From assembly GCA_020440935.1 (NCBI GenBank), contig JAGRNC010000009.1, positions 1 through 16,650 of the forward strand: DNA of 16,650 nt, given 5' to 3'. Numbering within the stretch: position 1 is the stretch's first letter; the number at the start of each line of letters is the position of its first letter. The notes beneath the pieces were generated by a model that was not told the origin of the DNA, made no database searches, and was given only the letters and a program-made list of their open reading frames with translations. This document shows, in pieces, positions 1-7,922 of the stretch. Made by a program: the position numbers and the translations under genes. Source of the stretch: Leptospiraceae bacterium (lineage in GTDB: Bacteria; Spirochaetota; Leptospiria; Leptospirales; Leptonemataceae).

Positions 1-5
1 GCCGG

Positions 6-998
6 TTAACTGACTACTTCGGCGATCTGCTCCAGCAATCCTTGCACTTCCAGAGCGGCGATCTTGCTTGCATCTTCCTGGAGGATGCGGCCTCCCTTTC
101 GTTCAGAGAGTCTGTAATGTAGGGAGGCGGTCATTGTTTCGCTCACTCGTTCGAGCATCGTTTTTTCGTAGGGCGCCATCAGCACCGCTCCTCCCGAACG
201 GTGTGCCTCCACTTCCAATCGATACTTGCGGTCTTCCATGGTAATCCAGACCTGTTTCGAGGAAACTCGAACTTCGCGTAAGGTCGCCCCGGTATATGTG
301 GCGAATCGAAGTAGCTTACCGTCCAGTAGTAGCGCGGCTATAAATCCACGAAAGCTTCCAGTAACCCAGGGAATATTTGCCACCGATGCAAAGAGCGAAG
401 CTTCCTGCTTAAAATGGTTGCTCTGCATCCATATATAGGCAGAAGGAAAGCTTCGTCCCCAGTCTTTCTCGATGTAGCCTTTGCCGCCGGTGAAATCGAC
501 CGTGCGTCCGTTTATAGAAAGGGCTCCCTCCAGGGAATGATTGAGGCTGACCAGCCCATGGTAACATTGCATCATAGGAGTGTAGGCGAATGGCCCCATA
601 ATGCCCGGGCTCGTCCAGGTAACAGGAAAGCGCACTGGATCTAAAAAGTTGAGCTCGCCCTGTATCTTAAACTTCTGCCCTTTTATATCCAGACTCATGC
701 CGTGCAAAAAGAACTGATTGTGCTCAAGCCGAACTCTGAATTCTTTGCGTTCGGCCCGAAAATGCTGCAATGGAAACCGGATGTATTCATGGTTTGCCGT
801 GGATCCGTCCAGAATTTGAATGAATGCATGCGACTCAGTCTTACCCACAAAGATGCCAGGTATGAATGCAAATCGCATTCGAGCGTCGGCGGAGATGTGT
901 TTCAGATACCAGCCTTCGAAGTAGGCGGATCGGCTTGTTCCTCTTTTGAGAACAGAGTGGCCCTGGAATGCATCGGGATGGAAAATGGACACATTCAA
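6..998 (-). CDS. Tocopherol cyclase-like protein
   Basis: The protein has 330 residues and resembles the tocopherol cyclase family, a lipocalin-like beta-barrel fold. Seen in the sequence: a Tyr-Phe-Glu-Gly-Trp-Tyr segment at 26-31, a Gly-Pro-Phe-Ala-Tyr followed by Met-Met-Gln-Cys-Tyr-His-Gly at about 135-148, and Gly-Tyr-Ile-Glu-Lys-Asp-Trp-Gly at 174-181 followed by Trp-Met-Gln-Ser-Asn-His-Phe. These are the conserved blocks of the family. There is no signal peptide or membrane segment. The start appears to be TTG at 996-998, because an AGGGA ribosome-binding site lies about 8 bases upstream; an in-frame GTG at 990-992 is the alternative. The gene diverges from tgt across 57 bases. Plant members cyclise tocopherol precursors, but bacterial homologues outside phototrophs mostly have unknown substrates, so I infer only a lipid- or quinone-related role. 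Confidence 0.75.
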   Translation of the reverse strand: MNVSIFHPDAFQGHSVLKRGTSRSAYFEGWYLKHISADARMRFAFIPGIFVGKTESHAFIQILDGSTANHEYIRFPLQHFRAERKEFRVRLEHNQFFLHGMSLDIKGQKFKIQGELNFLDPVRFPVTWTSPGIMGPFAYTPMMQCYHGLVSLNHSLEGALSINGRTVDFTGGKGYIEKDWGRSFPSAYIWMQSNHFKQEASLFASVANIPWVTGSFRGFIAALLLDGKLLRFATYTGATLREVRVSSKQVWITMEDRKYRLEVEAHRSGGAVLMAPYEKTMLERVSETMTASLHYRLSERKGGRILQEDASKIAALEVQGLLEQIAEVVS

Positions 999-1055
999 TC
1001 AGCGGTCCCTGTAGCTACCGAGTAAAGTTAGTTTTAGCGAGGCCATCCATAGACC

Positions 1056-2180
1056 ATGTCTTTCCACTTTCAGAAAACTCATTCCGATCCCGACTGCTTT
1101 GCTCGCTGTGCAAACCTGGAACTATCCGGCGTGCAAATCGAAACGCCGGCTTTCATGCCCGTGGGCACCCAGGCCGCTGTAAAGACGCTAACATCCGATG
1201 ATCTGGAGTCTATGGGTTACCGGCTTATTCTCGCAAACACCTATCATTTGTATCTAAGGCCCGGCGAACTCATTCGAAGCTTTGGCGGAGTTAAGCCTTT
1301 CATGGATTGGAAAGGCGCCCTGTTAACCGACAGCGGAGGATTCCAGGTCTTTTCTCTGGCATCGATGCGAAGTTTTACGCGGGAAGGGGTGATGTTTCAG
1401 AGCCACATCGATGGAAGTCGCCATGAGTTTACGGCCGAGAAGGTACTGGATATTCAGGGGATGCTTGGCTCGGACATTATGATGGTGCTCGATGATTGTC
1501 CTCCCGGCGATGCCGAAGAGGAGCGAATACGGCAATCGCTGGATCGTACTCACAGCTGGGCCCGCCGATCCATAGAATATTACGAAGCAGGGGCAGCCAG
1601 CCAACAGTTCCAGGACCAGAGCTTGTTTGGGATCGTGCAGGGAGGGATTCGGGAAGATTTTCGATCGGAGTCTCTGGAGATAATCCAATCTCTTCCATTT
1701 GGCGGCATTGCCATCGGTGGTCTCTCTGTCGGGGAAACCAGGGAAGACTTCTATAGAATACTGCACCATCTTGCGCCATCGCTGGATACCGAGCGACCGC
1801 GGTATCTCATGGGAGTTGGAACAATTCCGGATTTTCTGGAAGCCATTCGATGCGGTGTGGATATGTTCGATTGCGTACTACCTACGCGGAACGCCCGTCA
1901 CGGTATTGCATACACTCGAAGCGGTAAGCTTAACCTCAGAAATGCCATCCATGCAGATAGCAAATTGCCCCTGGATGAACAATGCGATTGCCTGACATGC
2001 CGTCGTTATTGCAGAGGATACATTCGGCATCTTTTGCGGGCCGGTGAAATCACGGCCTTGCGGCTTTTAACATTCCATAATCTACAATTCTTCTTTGACT
2101 TCTTCGCTATGGCCAGGGAGTCTATCCGAAAGGGACAGTTTTTGTCCTTTTATGAAGCCTGGAAAAAAATCGGATTTTGA
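1056..2180 (+). CDS. tgt: Queuine/preQ1 tRNA-guanine transglycosylase
   Basis: The enzyme exchanges guanine 34 for preQ1 in tRNAs with GUN anticodons (Tyr, His, Asn, Asp), the committed tRNA step of queuosine synthesis in the cytoplasm. The 374-residue length matches the bacterial family (about 375). The proton-acceptor Asp is residue 92 in the motif LTDSGGFQVFSL. The nucleophilic Asp is residue 272 in FDCVLPTR. The zinc site is Cys310, Cys312, Cys315 and His341. GIVQGG and GGLSVGE substrate-site motifs are also present. The ATG start is preceded by a modest GAGG 13 bases upstream. No other queuosine gene is in the window, so preQ1 synthesis or salvage must be encoded elsewhere. Confidence 0.97.
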   Translation: MSFHFQKTHSDPDCFARCANLELSGVQIETPAFMPVGTQAAVKTLTSDDLESMGYRLILANTYHLYLRPGELIRSFGGVKPFMDWKGALLTDSGGFQVFSLASMRSFTREGVMFQSHIDGSRHEFTAEKVLDIQGMLGSDIMMVLDDCPPGDAEEERIRQSLDRTHSWARRSIEYYEAGAASQQFQDQSLFGIVQGGIREDFRSESLEIIQSLPFGGIAIGGLSVGETREDFYRILHHLAPSLDTERPRYLMGVGTIPDFLEAIRCGVDMFDCVLPTRNARHGIAYTRSGKLNLRNAIHADSKLPLDEQCDCLTCRRYCRGYIRHLLRAGEITALRLLTFHNLQFFFDFFAMARESIRKGQFLSFYEAWKKIGF

Positions 2181-2195
2181 GTTTGATTTTTTATG

Positions 2196-2222
2196 TTGAC
2201 AGCCACCTATCGTGGATATCAT
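2196..2222 (+). promoter_or_regulatory. Candidate promoter for the STAS gene
   Basis: A perfect TTGACA (2196-2201) is followed after 15 bases by TATCAT (2217-2222), a 5/6 match to the -10 consensus. The start point would fall near 2229, giving a leader of about 38 bases before the STAS start. The spacer is shorter than the optimal 17, so strength is uncertain. Because it sits just after the tgt stop codon, it would separate STAS expression from tgt. Confidence 0.4.
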
Positions 2223-2266
2223 CTCAGGAAAATAAAGATTAACGGGGTTTTTCAGGACAGTCAGTT

Positions 2267-2605
2267 ATGGAAATTTCCAGAAGAGAAAGCGGCGATATAG
2301 TCATTCTGGATGTAAACGGGGAGATCGATCTCTACAATGCACCAGAGATTAAAGAGCTGATCAACAAGCTCATTGAAGAGAAGAAATACAATGTTGTAAT
2401 TAATTTGGATCGTGTATCCTATATTGACTCGTCCGGCATTGGAGCTCTAATTTCTAGCCTCTCAAACCTGAAGAAATATCAGGGCGGGCTTAAAATTACC
2501 AATGTCTCCGGGTCTGTAAGAAAGGTATTCGAGCTTACCAAGCTTACATCTTTCTTCGAAATCTATGATTCAGAGGCAGATGCACTGGCTGCATTCAAGT
2601 CTTGA
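2267..2605 (+). CDS. STAS-domain anti-sigma factor antagonist
   Basis: This is a 112-residue single-domain STAS protein of the SpoIIAA/RsbV type. Such proteins bind an anti-sigma factor or switch kinase and are turned off by phosphorylation of a serine. The family signature YIDSSGIGAL is present, and the phospho-acceptor should be Ser55, the serine directly after Asp54, by alignment with SpoIIAA Ser58 and RsbV Ser56. The N-terminal GEIDLYNAPE strand-helix and the C-terminal VRKVFELTKL segment also fit. CAGGA at 2253-2257 is a good ribosome-binding site. No anti-sigma kinase or PP2C phosphatase is adjacent, so the partner must be encoded elsewhere. The gene is bounded by its own promoter candidate and terminator. 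Confidence 0.95.
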   Translation: MEISRRESGDIVILDVNGEIDLYNAPEIKELINKLIEEKKYNVVINLDRVSYIDSSGIGALISSLSNLKKYQGGLKITNVSGSVRKVFELTKLTSFFEIYDSEADALAAFKS

Positions 2606-2644
2606 AATCCCTGTCGGGAATATGGATCCCGTGACTGAATCATG

Positions 2645-2680
2645 ATGGCCGGCTCCTCGAAAAGTCGGCCATTTTGTTTT
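2645..2680 (+). terminator. Intrinsic terminator after the STAS gene
   Basis: A 10-bp stem pairs ATGGCCGGCT (2645-2654) with AGTCGGCCAT (2663-2672), including one G-U pair. It closes an 8-base loop and is followed by TTTGTTTT. Only 31 bases separate it from the next gene, too few for an obvious independent promoter. The LysM gene may therefore depend on read-through. Confidence 0.8.
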
Positions 2681-2711
2681 ACGCGGACCTGCAACTATCT
2701 GGAGGAACCAA

Positions 2712-4076
2712 ATGGTGAATATTAGAGTAATTACGAAAGGGGCAATAATCGCAATCATCGGTTCATTTGTGATGCAATGCGCATCCGTGGCCCCTGTGAA
2801 AGAGCTGAGCGATGCAAGACAGGAAATCGCTCTGGCCGAAGGCGAAGAAGCCGCACAGCATGCGCCGGACGAACTGGAAGCATCCCAGGAAAGCCTGGTA
2901 AGAGCTCATGATGCGTTGGCTGCTGGAGAAAACGACGCTGCAAAGACAGCCGCTCTGGCTGCAGATGCTTCTGCCACGAAAGCGCGTCTGGATTCAGTCG
3001 GTCCCTACACCGAAAGCATGGCCAAAAAAGCCCAGGAACTTATCGATCAAGCAGAGGAAGCCTACGCCGAGAAGCTTGCCAGCGATGACTTTGAATCTGC
3101 TAAATCATTGAAAGAAAAAGGCGATACCGCCCAGGACACAGCCAAAGACACCGCAGCAAAAGCTGCCGATACGGGCGATGCAGTCACGGCTATTCAATCC
3201 GAGCAAATTCTTACTGAGTATCGCGATTCGTATCAGAACTACTTGCAATCGCAGGAAGCAGCTTCGCGCGCCCGCGCCACTGCTCTCGCGCAAAAAGATG
3301 AGCTTCTTTCCAGTCTTTCTGGAGCCGAGTCCATCCTCGAAAAGGCACGAACCTACGAAGCCGAGAAAACGGCAGCAGAAGAGTACGGAGCTGCGCAGGA
3401 TGAAATCCAGAAAGCCCGCGATCTAATCAATGACGACAAACTAAAAGATGGCGCCATGTCCATCGCCAAATCCGAAGAGCTCGCTCGTCAGGCTCTGGAA
3501 GCCGCTTTGCCAGCCTATGCCAAAAAGCGAAAGGCAGAAGCCGATCTGGCTGTGGGCGGAGCGAAGAAAAGCTTCACCAGCTATAAACGATACGGCAGCA
3601 AAGCAGAAGTGCAAAGCATTGGCGAATTCGTTCGCGCCGCGGACGAAGCCCTGGTCGCTTCCGGAAAAAACCTGGGCGACGAAAACTTCGAAGAGTCTAT
3701 TTCAGAATCCGACGAAGCGATTCGATTGGCTTCCATCATTTCTGAAAAGACCGGCACACAGGTTGTAAAACGCGAGACTACCGACGAACCATCTCCGGAA
3801 GGTTGGAAGACCTACAAGGTTCAAAACCGACGTCCAGCGGATACTCTTTGGAGAATCTCCGGCCTGCGTCAGAACTACGGAAATCCATTCCTGTGGAAAA
3901 GGATTTACGAAGCAAACAAGGACAAGATCAAGAATCCAAACCTGATCTTTCCTGGCCAGGTGTTCGATATTCCGCCAAAAACTGGTCCGGTAACAAAGCC
4001 TGCCAAAACGGAAGAAGAGCCTGTAGAAGATATGAATGGCGACTCGAATAATACCGATCGCGAAAACGTAGAATAA
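2712..4076 (+). CDS. Lipoprotein with DUF4398-like helical region and LysM domain
   Basis: The protein has 454 residues. A signal peptide of about 22 residues (Lys/Arg at 5-9, then Ile/Ala-rich) ends in Phe-Val-Met-Gln-Cys, so lipidation at Cys23 is likely, although Gln at -1 is unusual. Residues 30-340 are almost entirely Ala/Glu/Lys-rich helix without membrane segments. The first part (Glu-Leu-Ser-Asp-Ala-Arg onward) resembles DUF4398, found in envelope lipoproteins. Residues 368-421 form a LysM module ending Asn-Leu-Ile-Phe-Pro-Gly-Gln-Val, which typically binds peptidoglycan. The likely role is a periplasmic tether between a membrane and the cell wall. A strong GGAGGA at 2701-2706 lies 5 bases before the ATG. 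The C-terminal tail (about 425-454) is acidic and probably disordered. Confidence 0.85.
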   Translation: MVNIRVITKGAIIAIIGSFVMQCASVAPVKELSDARQEIALAEGEEAAQHAPDELEASQESLVRAHDALAAGENDAAKTAALAADASATKARLDSVGPYTESMAKKAQELIDQAEEAYAEKLASDDFESAKSLKEKGDTAQDTAKDTAAKAADTGDAVTAIQSEQILTEYRDSYQNYLQSQEAASRARATALAQKDELLSSLSGAESILEKARTYEAEKTAAEEYGAAQDEIQKARDLINDDKLKDGAMSIAKSEELARQALEAALPAYAKKRKAEADLAVGGAKKSFTSYKRYGSKAEVQSIGEFVRAADEALVASGKNLGDENFEESISESDEAIRLASIISEKTGTQVVKRETTDEPSPEGWKTYKVQNRRPADTLWRISGLRQNYGNPFLWKRIYEANKDKIKNPNLIFPGQVFDIPPKTGPVTKPAKTEEEPVEDMNGDSNNTDRENVE

Positions 4077-4126
4077 GTAACCAGATCATTCTGCGTCGGT
4101 TCCCGGTATCACTCCGAGAACCTCAA

Positions 4127-4157
4127 AAAGGCCCCTCTTTCGAGGGGTCTTTTTTTT
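4127..4157. terminator. Bidirectional intrinsic terminator
   Basis: GCCCCTC (4131-4137) pairs with GAGGGGT (4142-4148) around a TTTC loop. The stem extends outward through G-C and several A-T pairs. An A-run precedes it and eight T's follow (4150-4157), so it can end transcription on both strands. It lies between the convergent LysM lipoprotein and DoxX genes. Confidence 0.92.
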
Positions 4158-4193
4158 GACGCAGCGTCGGCATTGCGGGTCAATCCATTAGAA

Positions 4194-4646
4194 TCATACG
4201 GATGGAAACAATTTTGTCTGAATCAGACGATCCAGGGAAGCCAGGCCTCCGCCATAGATTGTAAGCGCCAGCGCAATGCCGATGGCCAGAATGTGATACT
4301 CAAAGCCTTCGCCTGCCTGGTTGCCGAACCAGTTCATGAACAATCCATTGGCGCGCTGAAAGTAGGCCGCACCCAGCATAACAAGCACCAGCGAAGCGGC
4401 ACAGAATCTAGTACCCAATCCGAATATCAAAAACAAAGCACCCAAGGACTCAGCCATTATTACCAGAAATGCAATGATGGCCGGGATGCCCTGCGCGGCA
4501 AAGAATTGCATGGTCGGTGCAAAGCCGAATCCGCCGAACCAGCCGAATAGCTTCTGTAGCCCGTGGGGTAGCATGACCAGCCCCAAAGTCAGCCTGAGGA
4601 TTAGCCAGATCGCATCTGTATTTGTTTGAAATAACTTTTCTATCAT
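4194..4646 (-). CDS. DoxX family membrane protein
   Basis: This is a 150-residue inner-membrane protein with four predicted transmembrane helices, at about 12-32, 48-72, 78-96 and 115-137. The pattern Arg-Leu-Thr-Leu-Gly-Leu...Pro-His-Gly-Leu-Gln-Lys-Leu-Phe-Gly in the first helix, and the Gly-Phe-Gly segment after it, are typical of DoxX. Family members are quinone-linked or redox-linked membrane proteins, and their exact reaction is mostly unknown. A GGAG sequence lies about 8 bases upstream of the ATG. The AraC-type regulator ends 81 bases upstream on the same strand. A good promoter candidate in that gap suggests separate transcription, perhaps under control of that regulator. Confidence 0.88.
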   Translation of the reverse strand: MIEKLFQTNTDAIWLILRLTLGLVMLPHGLQKLFGWFGGFGFAPTMQFFAAQGIPAIIAFLVIMAESLGALFLIFGLGTRFCAASLVLVMLGAAYFQRANGLFMNWFGNQAGEGFEYHILAIGIALALTIYGGGLASLDRLIQTKLFPSV

Positions 4647-4681
4647 CTCTACTCTCCAGAGTTCTAAACTAGATAGTAGAA

Positions 4682-4710
4682 ATGATAGAGCAGCGGCGGG
4701 GTTTGGTAAA
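4682..4710 (-). promoter_or_regulatory. Candidate promoter for doxX-like gene
   Basis: On the minus strand TTTACC (4705-4710) and TATCAT (4682-4687) are separated by exactly 17 bases. They match the -35 consensus at 4/6 and the -10 consensus at 5/6. The start point would be near 4675, leaving about 28 bases of leader. A short inverted repeat, TTCTA...TAGAA (4662-4681), overlaps the predicted start and could be an operator. Confidence 0.4.
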
Positions 4711-4727
4711 TGGACAGAATCGATATT

Positions 4728-5600
4728 CTATGGCACTTTTCGATGCTCTGCTCGAAATTTTTCTGGAGAAAGGCCCACCTGGTTGCGGAAGAATCGGCTG
4801 AAGTATGCGTTGTCTTCAAAATTCGTTTCGCGGGCGATTTCCAGAATGTTTAGATCTGTATGCACAAGTAATCGTTTGATCTCTAGAACCACACGTTCAT
4901 TGATGATGGATTTCGTATTATTGCCCAGATATTTCTTGCAAAGCTGATTTAGCGTAACCGGCGAAATACAAAGTTGGCGTGCATAGAAAGCGGCCGATCG
5001 CTCCACTTTCCAGTTGCTTTCAATGAGTTCAGCCAGGTTACGGATGGTATCGTTGCGCGATATGGCATCAGCTCGGCCTTGAATCTGTTCTTTAATTTCG
5101 AATAGTATTATCTGCAGGAGACTGAACAGGAAGCCTCCTTCGCGGCGGTCTTCTTTTGCGCGCTCCAGGCGGAGGAAATCCGGTTCGAGGTCATCGGGTT
5201 GCTCCCGTTGAATCAGATTTTCTGCTGCACCCATCCGGAGAAACGGAAATTGAGCCAGGTCACTTCCCGAATGCAACGCAAAGATGTCTGGCATAAATTT
5301 AAGAGCAAAACCGGAGTAGTTCCCTTCCAGGTTCCAGGTGTGCACCTGTCCAGGGCGCAACAAAAATACCGATCCGGGGCCGATGTCGAAATCTACGAAG
5401 TCGATGGAATGAATACCCGCACCGTCCAGAAAATAGAATATTGCATAGAAATCATGCCGATGGTTGCTGTGGTATTCGCGAAATCCCTGGGGTAGCGATT
5501 CCAGGCGACTGATCTGAATATAGGGGCTGTGGTCTTCGCCATACAGGTCCGATAGACGAACAGCCGGCAAGGTATTCCTGGTTAGTTCCGTGGCAGCCAT
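4728..5600 (-). CDS. AraC family transcriptional regulator
   Basis: The 290 residues are arranged as a ligand-sensing cupin followed by a DNA-binding double helix-turn-helix. In the cupin (about 40-115), His-Arg-His-Asp-Phe-Tyr, Gly-Pro-Gly-Ser-Val-Phe and Pro-Gly-Gln-Val-His-Thr-Trp are the recognisable blocks. The C-terminal 100 residues hold the two HTHs, with Ala-Arg-Gln-Leu-Cys-Ile-Ser in the first. The second has Ile-Ala-Arg-Glu-Thr-Asn-Phe followed by Tyr-Phe-Ser-Arg-Phe-Phe, the AraC hallmark. The ligand cannot be read from the sequence. There is no clear Shine-Dalgarno within 15 bases of the ATG. The upstream 67 bases carry two inverted repeats, compatible with autoregulation. The downstream DoxX gene is the obvious candidate target. 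Confidence 0.92.
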   Translation of the reverse strand: MAATELTRNTLPAVRLSDLYGEDHSPYIQISRLESLPQGFREYHSNHRHDFYAIFYFLDGAGIHSIDFVDFDIGPGSVFLLRPGQVHTWNLEGNYSGFALKFMPDIFALHSGSDLAQFPFLRMGAAENLIQREQPDDLEPDFLRLERAKEDRREGGFLFSLLQIILFEIKEQIQGRADAISRNDTIRNLAELIESNWKVERSAAFYARQLCISPVTLNQLCKKYLGNNTKSIINERVVLEIKRLLVHTDLNILEIARETNFEDNAYFSRFFRNQVGLSPEKFRAEHRKVP

Positions 5601-5608
5601 AGCAAAGA

Positions 5609-5655
5609 GAACCCAGGGTTCCTGAATTAGTCAATGGGAATTGGCGGCTCCATTG
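5609..5655 (-). promoter_or_regulatory. Inverted repeats upstream of the AraC-type gene
   Basis: Two inverted repeats fill the gap in front of this regulator. GAACCC-A-GGGTTC (5609-5621) is a perfect 6-bp repeat with a 1-base centre. CAATGG (5632-5637) and CCATTG (5650-5655) are separated by 12 bases. Neither is followed by a T-run on the minus strand, so operator sites or a leader structure are more likely than a terminator. Confidence 0.3.
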
Positions 5656-5667
5656 CCGGCCTCCTCC

Positions 5668-6411
5668 TCAGTCCACGCCGCCTTCCAGGCTCCCTCCCGG
5701 ATCCGACTGATCGGTGGAATCATCGTTTTTATGATCCATTGGTCGGCGAGCCTGCATGGCGCAAAGTGCATTATGCGTATTGATCTGAATTGACCTGTGA
5801 TAGGGTTGCATTACGGCCGGTACGTCGATCGTCTTATCTGTCACTCCCCAGTTCGGCGAATTCGAGGTCACTACGATGTTCCAGGGAATCATAAACCAGG
5901 ACAAATAATCGGTCCTTTCATAGGGATATGAATCTTTTTGCACAAGCTCATTTCTATCATAATACTCGACTTGAACTGACTCTGGACTGTTGGCATACAT
6001 CGGGAATACAAATAGAGTCAGACAGGAAAGTACGACGCTGAGTTGGGTAGTGTCCTTATCTTTACTTCTCAAGTCGGTCAAAGAAATTCGAAGGACTATT
6101 GTTCGGTCGGCATCCTTCTTGAGCGATAGACCCGGATTGGCCAGTATCCAGCCCGAAAAGACCGATTCAATGCGATTCTTCAAATCTCGCTCTCTGGCCG
6201 CGGCGCTGTCATTGGGATCCGCTTCCACTTTGGCCTTGTAAGCGAAGCTTTCTTCGCGCACAACTCTGAATGCAACATCCATGGGCGGATTTAATCGGCA
6301 AGAGTTCATGGTACCCACTGGTTCTGGTTGGACTTCTATGTGGCTAGAAATACAGCCCCAGGAAAGGGCACAAAAGCTACCAATAGCGATAATCTTGAAA
6401 AAATTTAGCAT
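5668..6411 (-). CDS. Predicted lipoprotein of unknown function
   Basis: This 247-residue protein has a lipoprotein signal peptide (Phe-Phe-Lys-Ile-Ile then hydrophobic) ending Ala-Leu-Ser-Trp-Gly-Cys, so Cys20 would be lipidated. I do not recognise the mature domain. It has a charged helical part (about 60-85), a segment rich in beta-strand, a hydrophobic stretch at about 122-140 (Leu-Ser-Val-Val-Leu-Ser-Cys-Leu) that may be membrane-associated or buried, and a polar Asp/Gly-rich tail. A GGAG sequence lies 5 bases upstream of the ATG. It is on the same strand as the AraC-type gene, 67 bases ahead of it, and diverges from the adenylate cyclase across 109 bases. No functional link to either can be shown. 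Confidence 0.75.
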   Translation of the reverse strand: MLNFFKIIAIGSFCALSWGCISSHIEVQPEPVGTMNSCRLNPPMDVAFRVVREESFAYKAKVEADPNDSAAARERDLKNRIESVFSGWILANPGLSLKKDADRTIVLRISLTDLRSKDKDTTQLSVVLSCLTLFVFPMYANSPESVQVEYYDRNELVQKDSYPYERTDYLSWFMIPWNIVVTSNSPNWGVTDKTIDVPAVMQPYHRSIQINTHNALCAMQARRPMDHKNDDSTDQSDPGGSLEGGVD

Positions 6412-6520
6412 AGATACTCCATTCTATGGTCCATTCAGGTATGTCAAACTTTCCAGTCTCTCAAGGCCCATAGCGGCAAAATTCCATTGAAAACCGAGGC
6501 ATCCGTATTGTCCTGAGGTC

Positions 6521-7861
6521 ATGGATCGTGCCCAATCAGAAAAGGAAGACGCCGGGCAGCATAACCCGCATTCTGCTCATCAACCAGCAAACCATCTGGA
6601 CGCAGACTTACAGGAGGCATTTCGAAAGCGCGAAATGCAGGTGGAGCACTGGATCAATATTGCCCGATTGTCGCTCTTCTTATCCGCAGTATTCCTGGAT
6701 GGAGTTACTGCACTGCTGATAAAGCTACCGTCTACAGGCTACCTTCTGTTCTATGTGGGCATCGCAGCGCTTACCGTTCCTTATCTTATCGCCGTGCATT
6801 TTCTTTCAGGAGGGAAGAAATACCGCGGATGGCTGAAGTATGCCACCACCGCCATGGACTTGTTGGTGGTATGCCTTTTCTACAGCTTTATGCAAACTCG
6901 CTATTTCCAGCAGGCATTGCCGTCCTCTGTGGAGCTTGCGGCCTCGGTAATGTACCTGATTCTACTTACTTTCCTCAGCGCGCTGCGTTCCGGGCGAAAG
7001 GTCATTCTATACACTTCCGCGCTGTCTATCCTGGTATCGGCGGGAATGGCCTTCTATTCGGATGCCCATATTATCCTGAGACTATGGGCGCCGGCAGCGG
7101 TAGCTCTCTCTGGAGCATTGAGTTATGCGCTTTCCAGAAATTTCACGCATACCTTTGAATTACTGCGAAAGCGTGAGCGCCTAACTCGATATCTGTCCCG
7201 TGAATTAGTAGATGAGATGGATGCCGGACACATCCGTGCTGAACTGGGAGGCGAAACCGTGGAGGCCACCGTTCTTTTCTCCGACATTCGCGGCTTTACC
7301 ACCTTATCCGAGGATATGAGTCCGGAAGCAGTGGTTTCTCTATTAAACGATCATTTTACCGCTCTTTCTAGCGCCGTTGAAGAATACGGAGGAACGGTGG
7401 ATAAGTACATTGGCGACGCGATTATGGCTGTCTTTGGCCTGGGTCATGGTCCGCTGGCAAAAACCCACGGCGAATCCGCGCTTCGAGCGGCAGAAGCGAT
7501 TCTTGCTGCCGTGGAGAAGCAGAATGAAAGGCGTCCGGAAGATCGCCGGATTCGCATTGGCGTTGGATTGCACACAGGACCTGTGGTGGCCGGAAACATC
7601 GGATCCCCCAGTCGAATGGACTACACTGTAATTGGAGATACGGTAAATCTGGCTTCCAGGCTGGAAGGGCTCAACAAAAAGCTGGGTACCAGTATTCTGC
7701 TCTCCACATCCACAAAAGCACTGATTGATAGGCCTACCAGTTTTCTCGGTAAAGTCAACGTTCGCGGCCGGCATGGCGAAGTTGGCGTATTTACGATTAA
7801 TGACACCGTGTCGGAAACTATAATTTCCCCAAAAGTTAAAAAACCATCGGAAATGCCTTGA
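6521..7861 (+). CDS. Membrane-bound class III adenylate cyclase
   Basis: The enzyme converts ATP to cAMP and pyrophosphate at the inner membrane. About 48 hydrophilic N-terminal residues precede six predicted transmembrane helices (roughly 50-203), a coupling helix (about 208-240) and the cyclase domain (about 245-430). Both metal-binding aspartates are present, Asp255 in FSDIRGFT and Asp299 in YIGDAIMAVFG. Lys295 and Thr369 (in DYTVIGDTVN) are the purine-specifying pair typical of bacterial adenylate rather than guanylate cyclases. Asn376 and Arg380 are the transition-state residues. A full catalytic set means it can work as a homodimer. The ATG is close to a GAGG (6515-6518) with a very short 2-base spacing. 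The membrane part resembles no named sensor domain that I can identify, so the signal is unknown. Confidence 0.9.
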   Translation: MDRAQSEKEDAGQHNPHSAHQPANHLDADLQEAFRKREMQVEHWINIARLSLFLSAVFLDGVTALLIKLPSTGYLLFYVGIAALTVPYLIAVHFLSGGKKYRGWLKYATTAMDLLVVCLFYSFMQTRYFQQALPSSVELAASVMYLILLTFLSALRSGRKVILYTSALSILVSAGMAFYSDAHIILRLWAPAAVALSGALSYALSRNFTHTFELLRKRERLTRYLSRELVDEMDAGHIRAELGGETVEATVLFSDIRGFTTLSEDMSPEAVVSLLNDHFTALSSAVEEYGGTVDKYIGDAIMAVFGLGHGPLAKTHGESALRAAEAILAAVEKQNERRPEDRRIRIGVGLHTGPVVAGNIGSPSRMDYTVIGDTVNLASRLEGLNKKLGTSILLSTSTKALIDRPTSFLGKVNVRGRHGEVGVFTINDTVSETIISPKVKKPSEMP

Positions 7862-7879
7862 ATCTTTTCCGCAACTTCG

Positions 7880-7922
7880 CACTATAGTGGCAGTGAACGT
7901 CGCAAAAATGTTCTTATTTTGC
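7880..7922. promoter_or_regulatory. Two inverted repeats upstream of the cfa-like gene
   Basis: CACTATAGTG (7880-7889) is a perfect 10-base palindrome. GCAAAA (7902-7907) and TTTTGC (7917-7922) form an inverted repeat with a 9-base centre. Both lie in the 124-base gap before the lipid-modification genes, and TATAGT inside the first could act as a -10 element. They do not fit the TGTGA-N6-TCACA pattern expected of a CRP site. Confidence 0.3.

Noticed and set aside
1323..1779. Minus-strand open frames of 100-148 codons inside tgt
   Set aside because: They overlap the conserved tgt active-site region and look like frame shadows.
6421..6447. TTGACA and TAGAAT on the minus strand, 15 bases apart, as promoter of the 5668-6411 lipoprotein
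   Set aside because: Transcription would begin around 6414, downstream of the good GGAG ribosome-binding site at 6417-6420, so it contradicts the translation signal.
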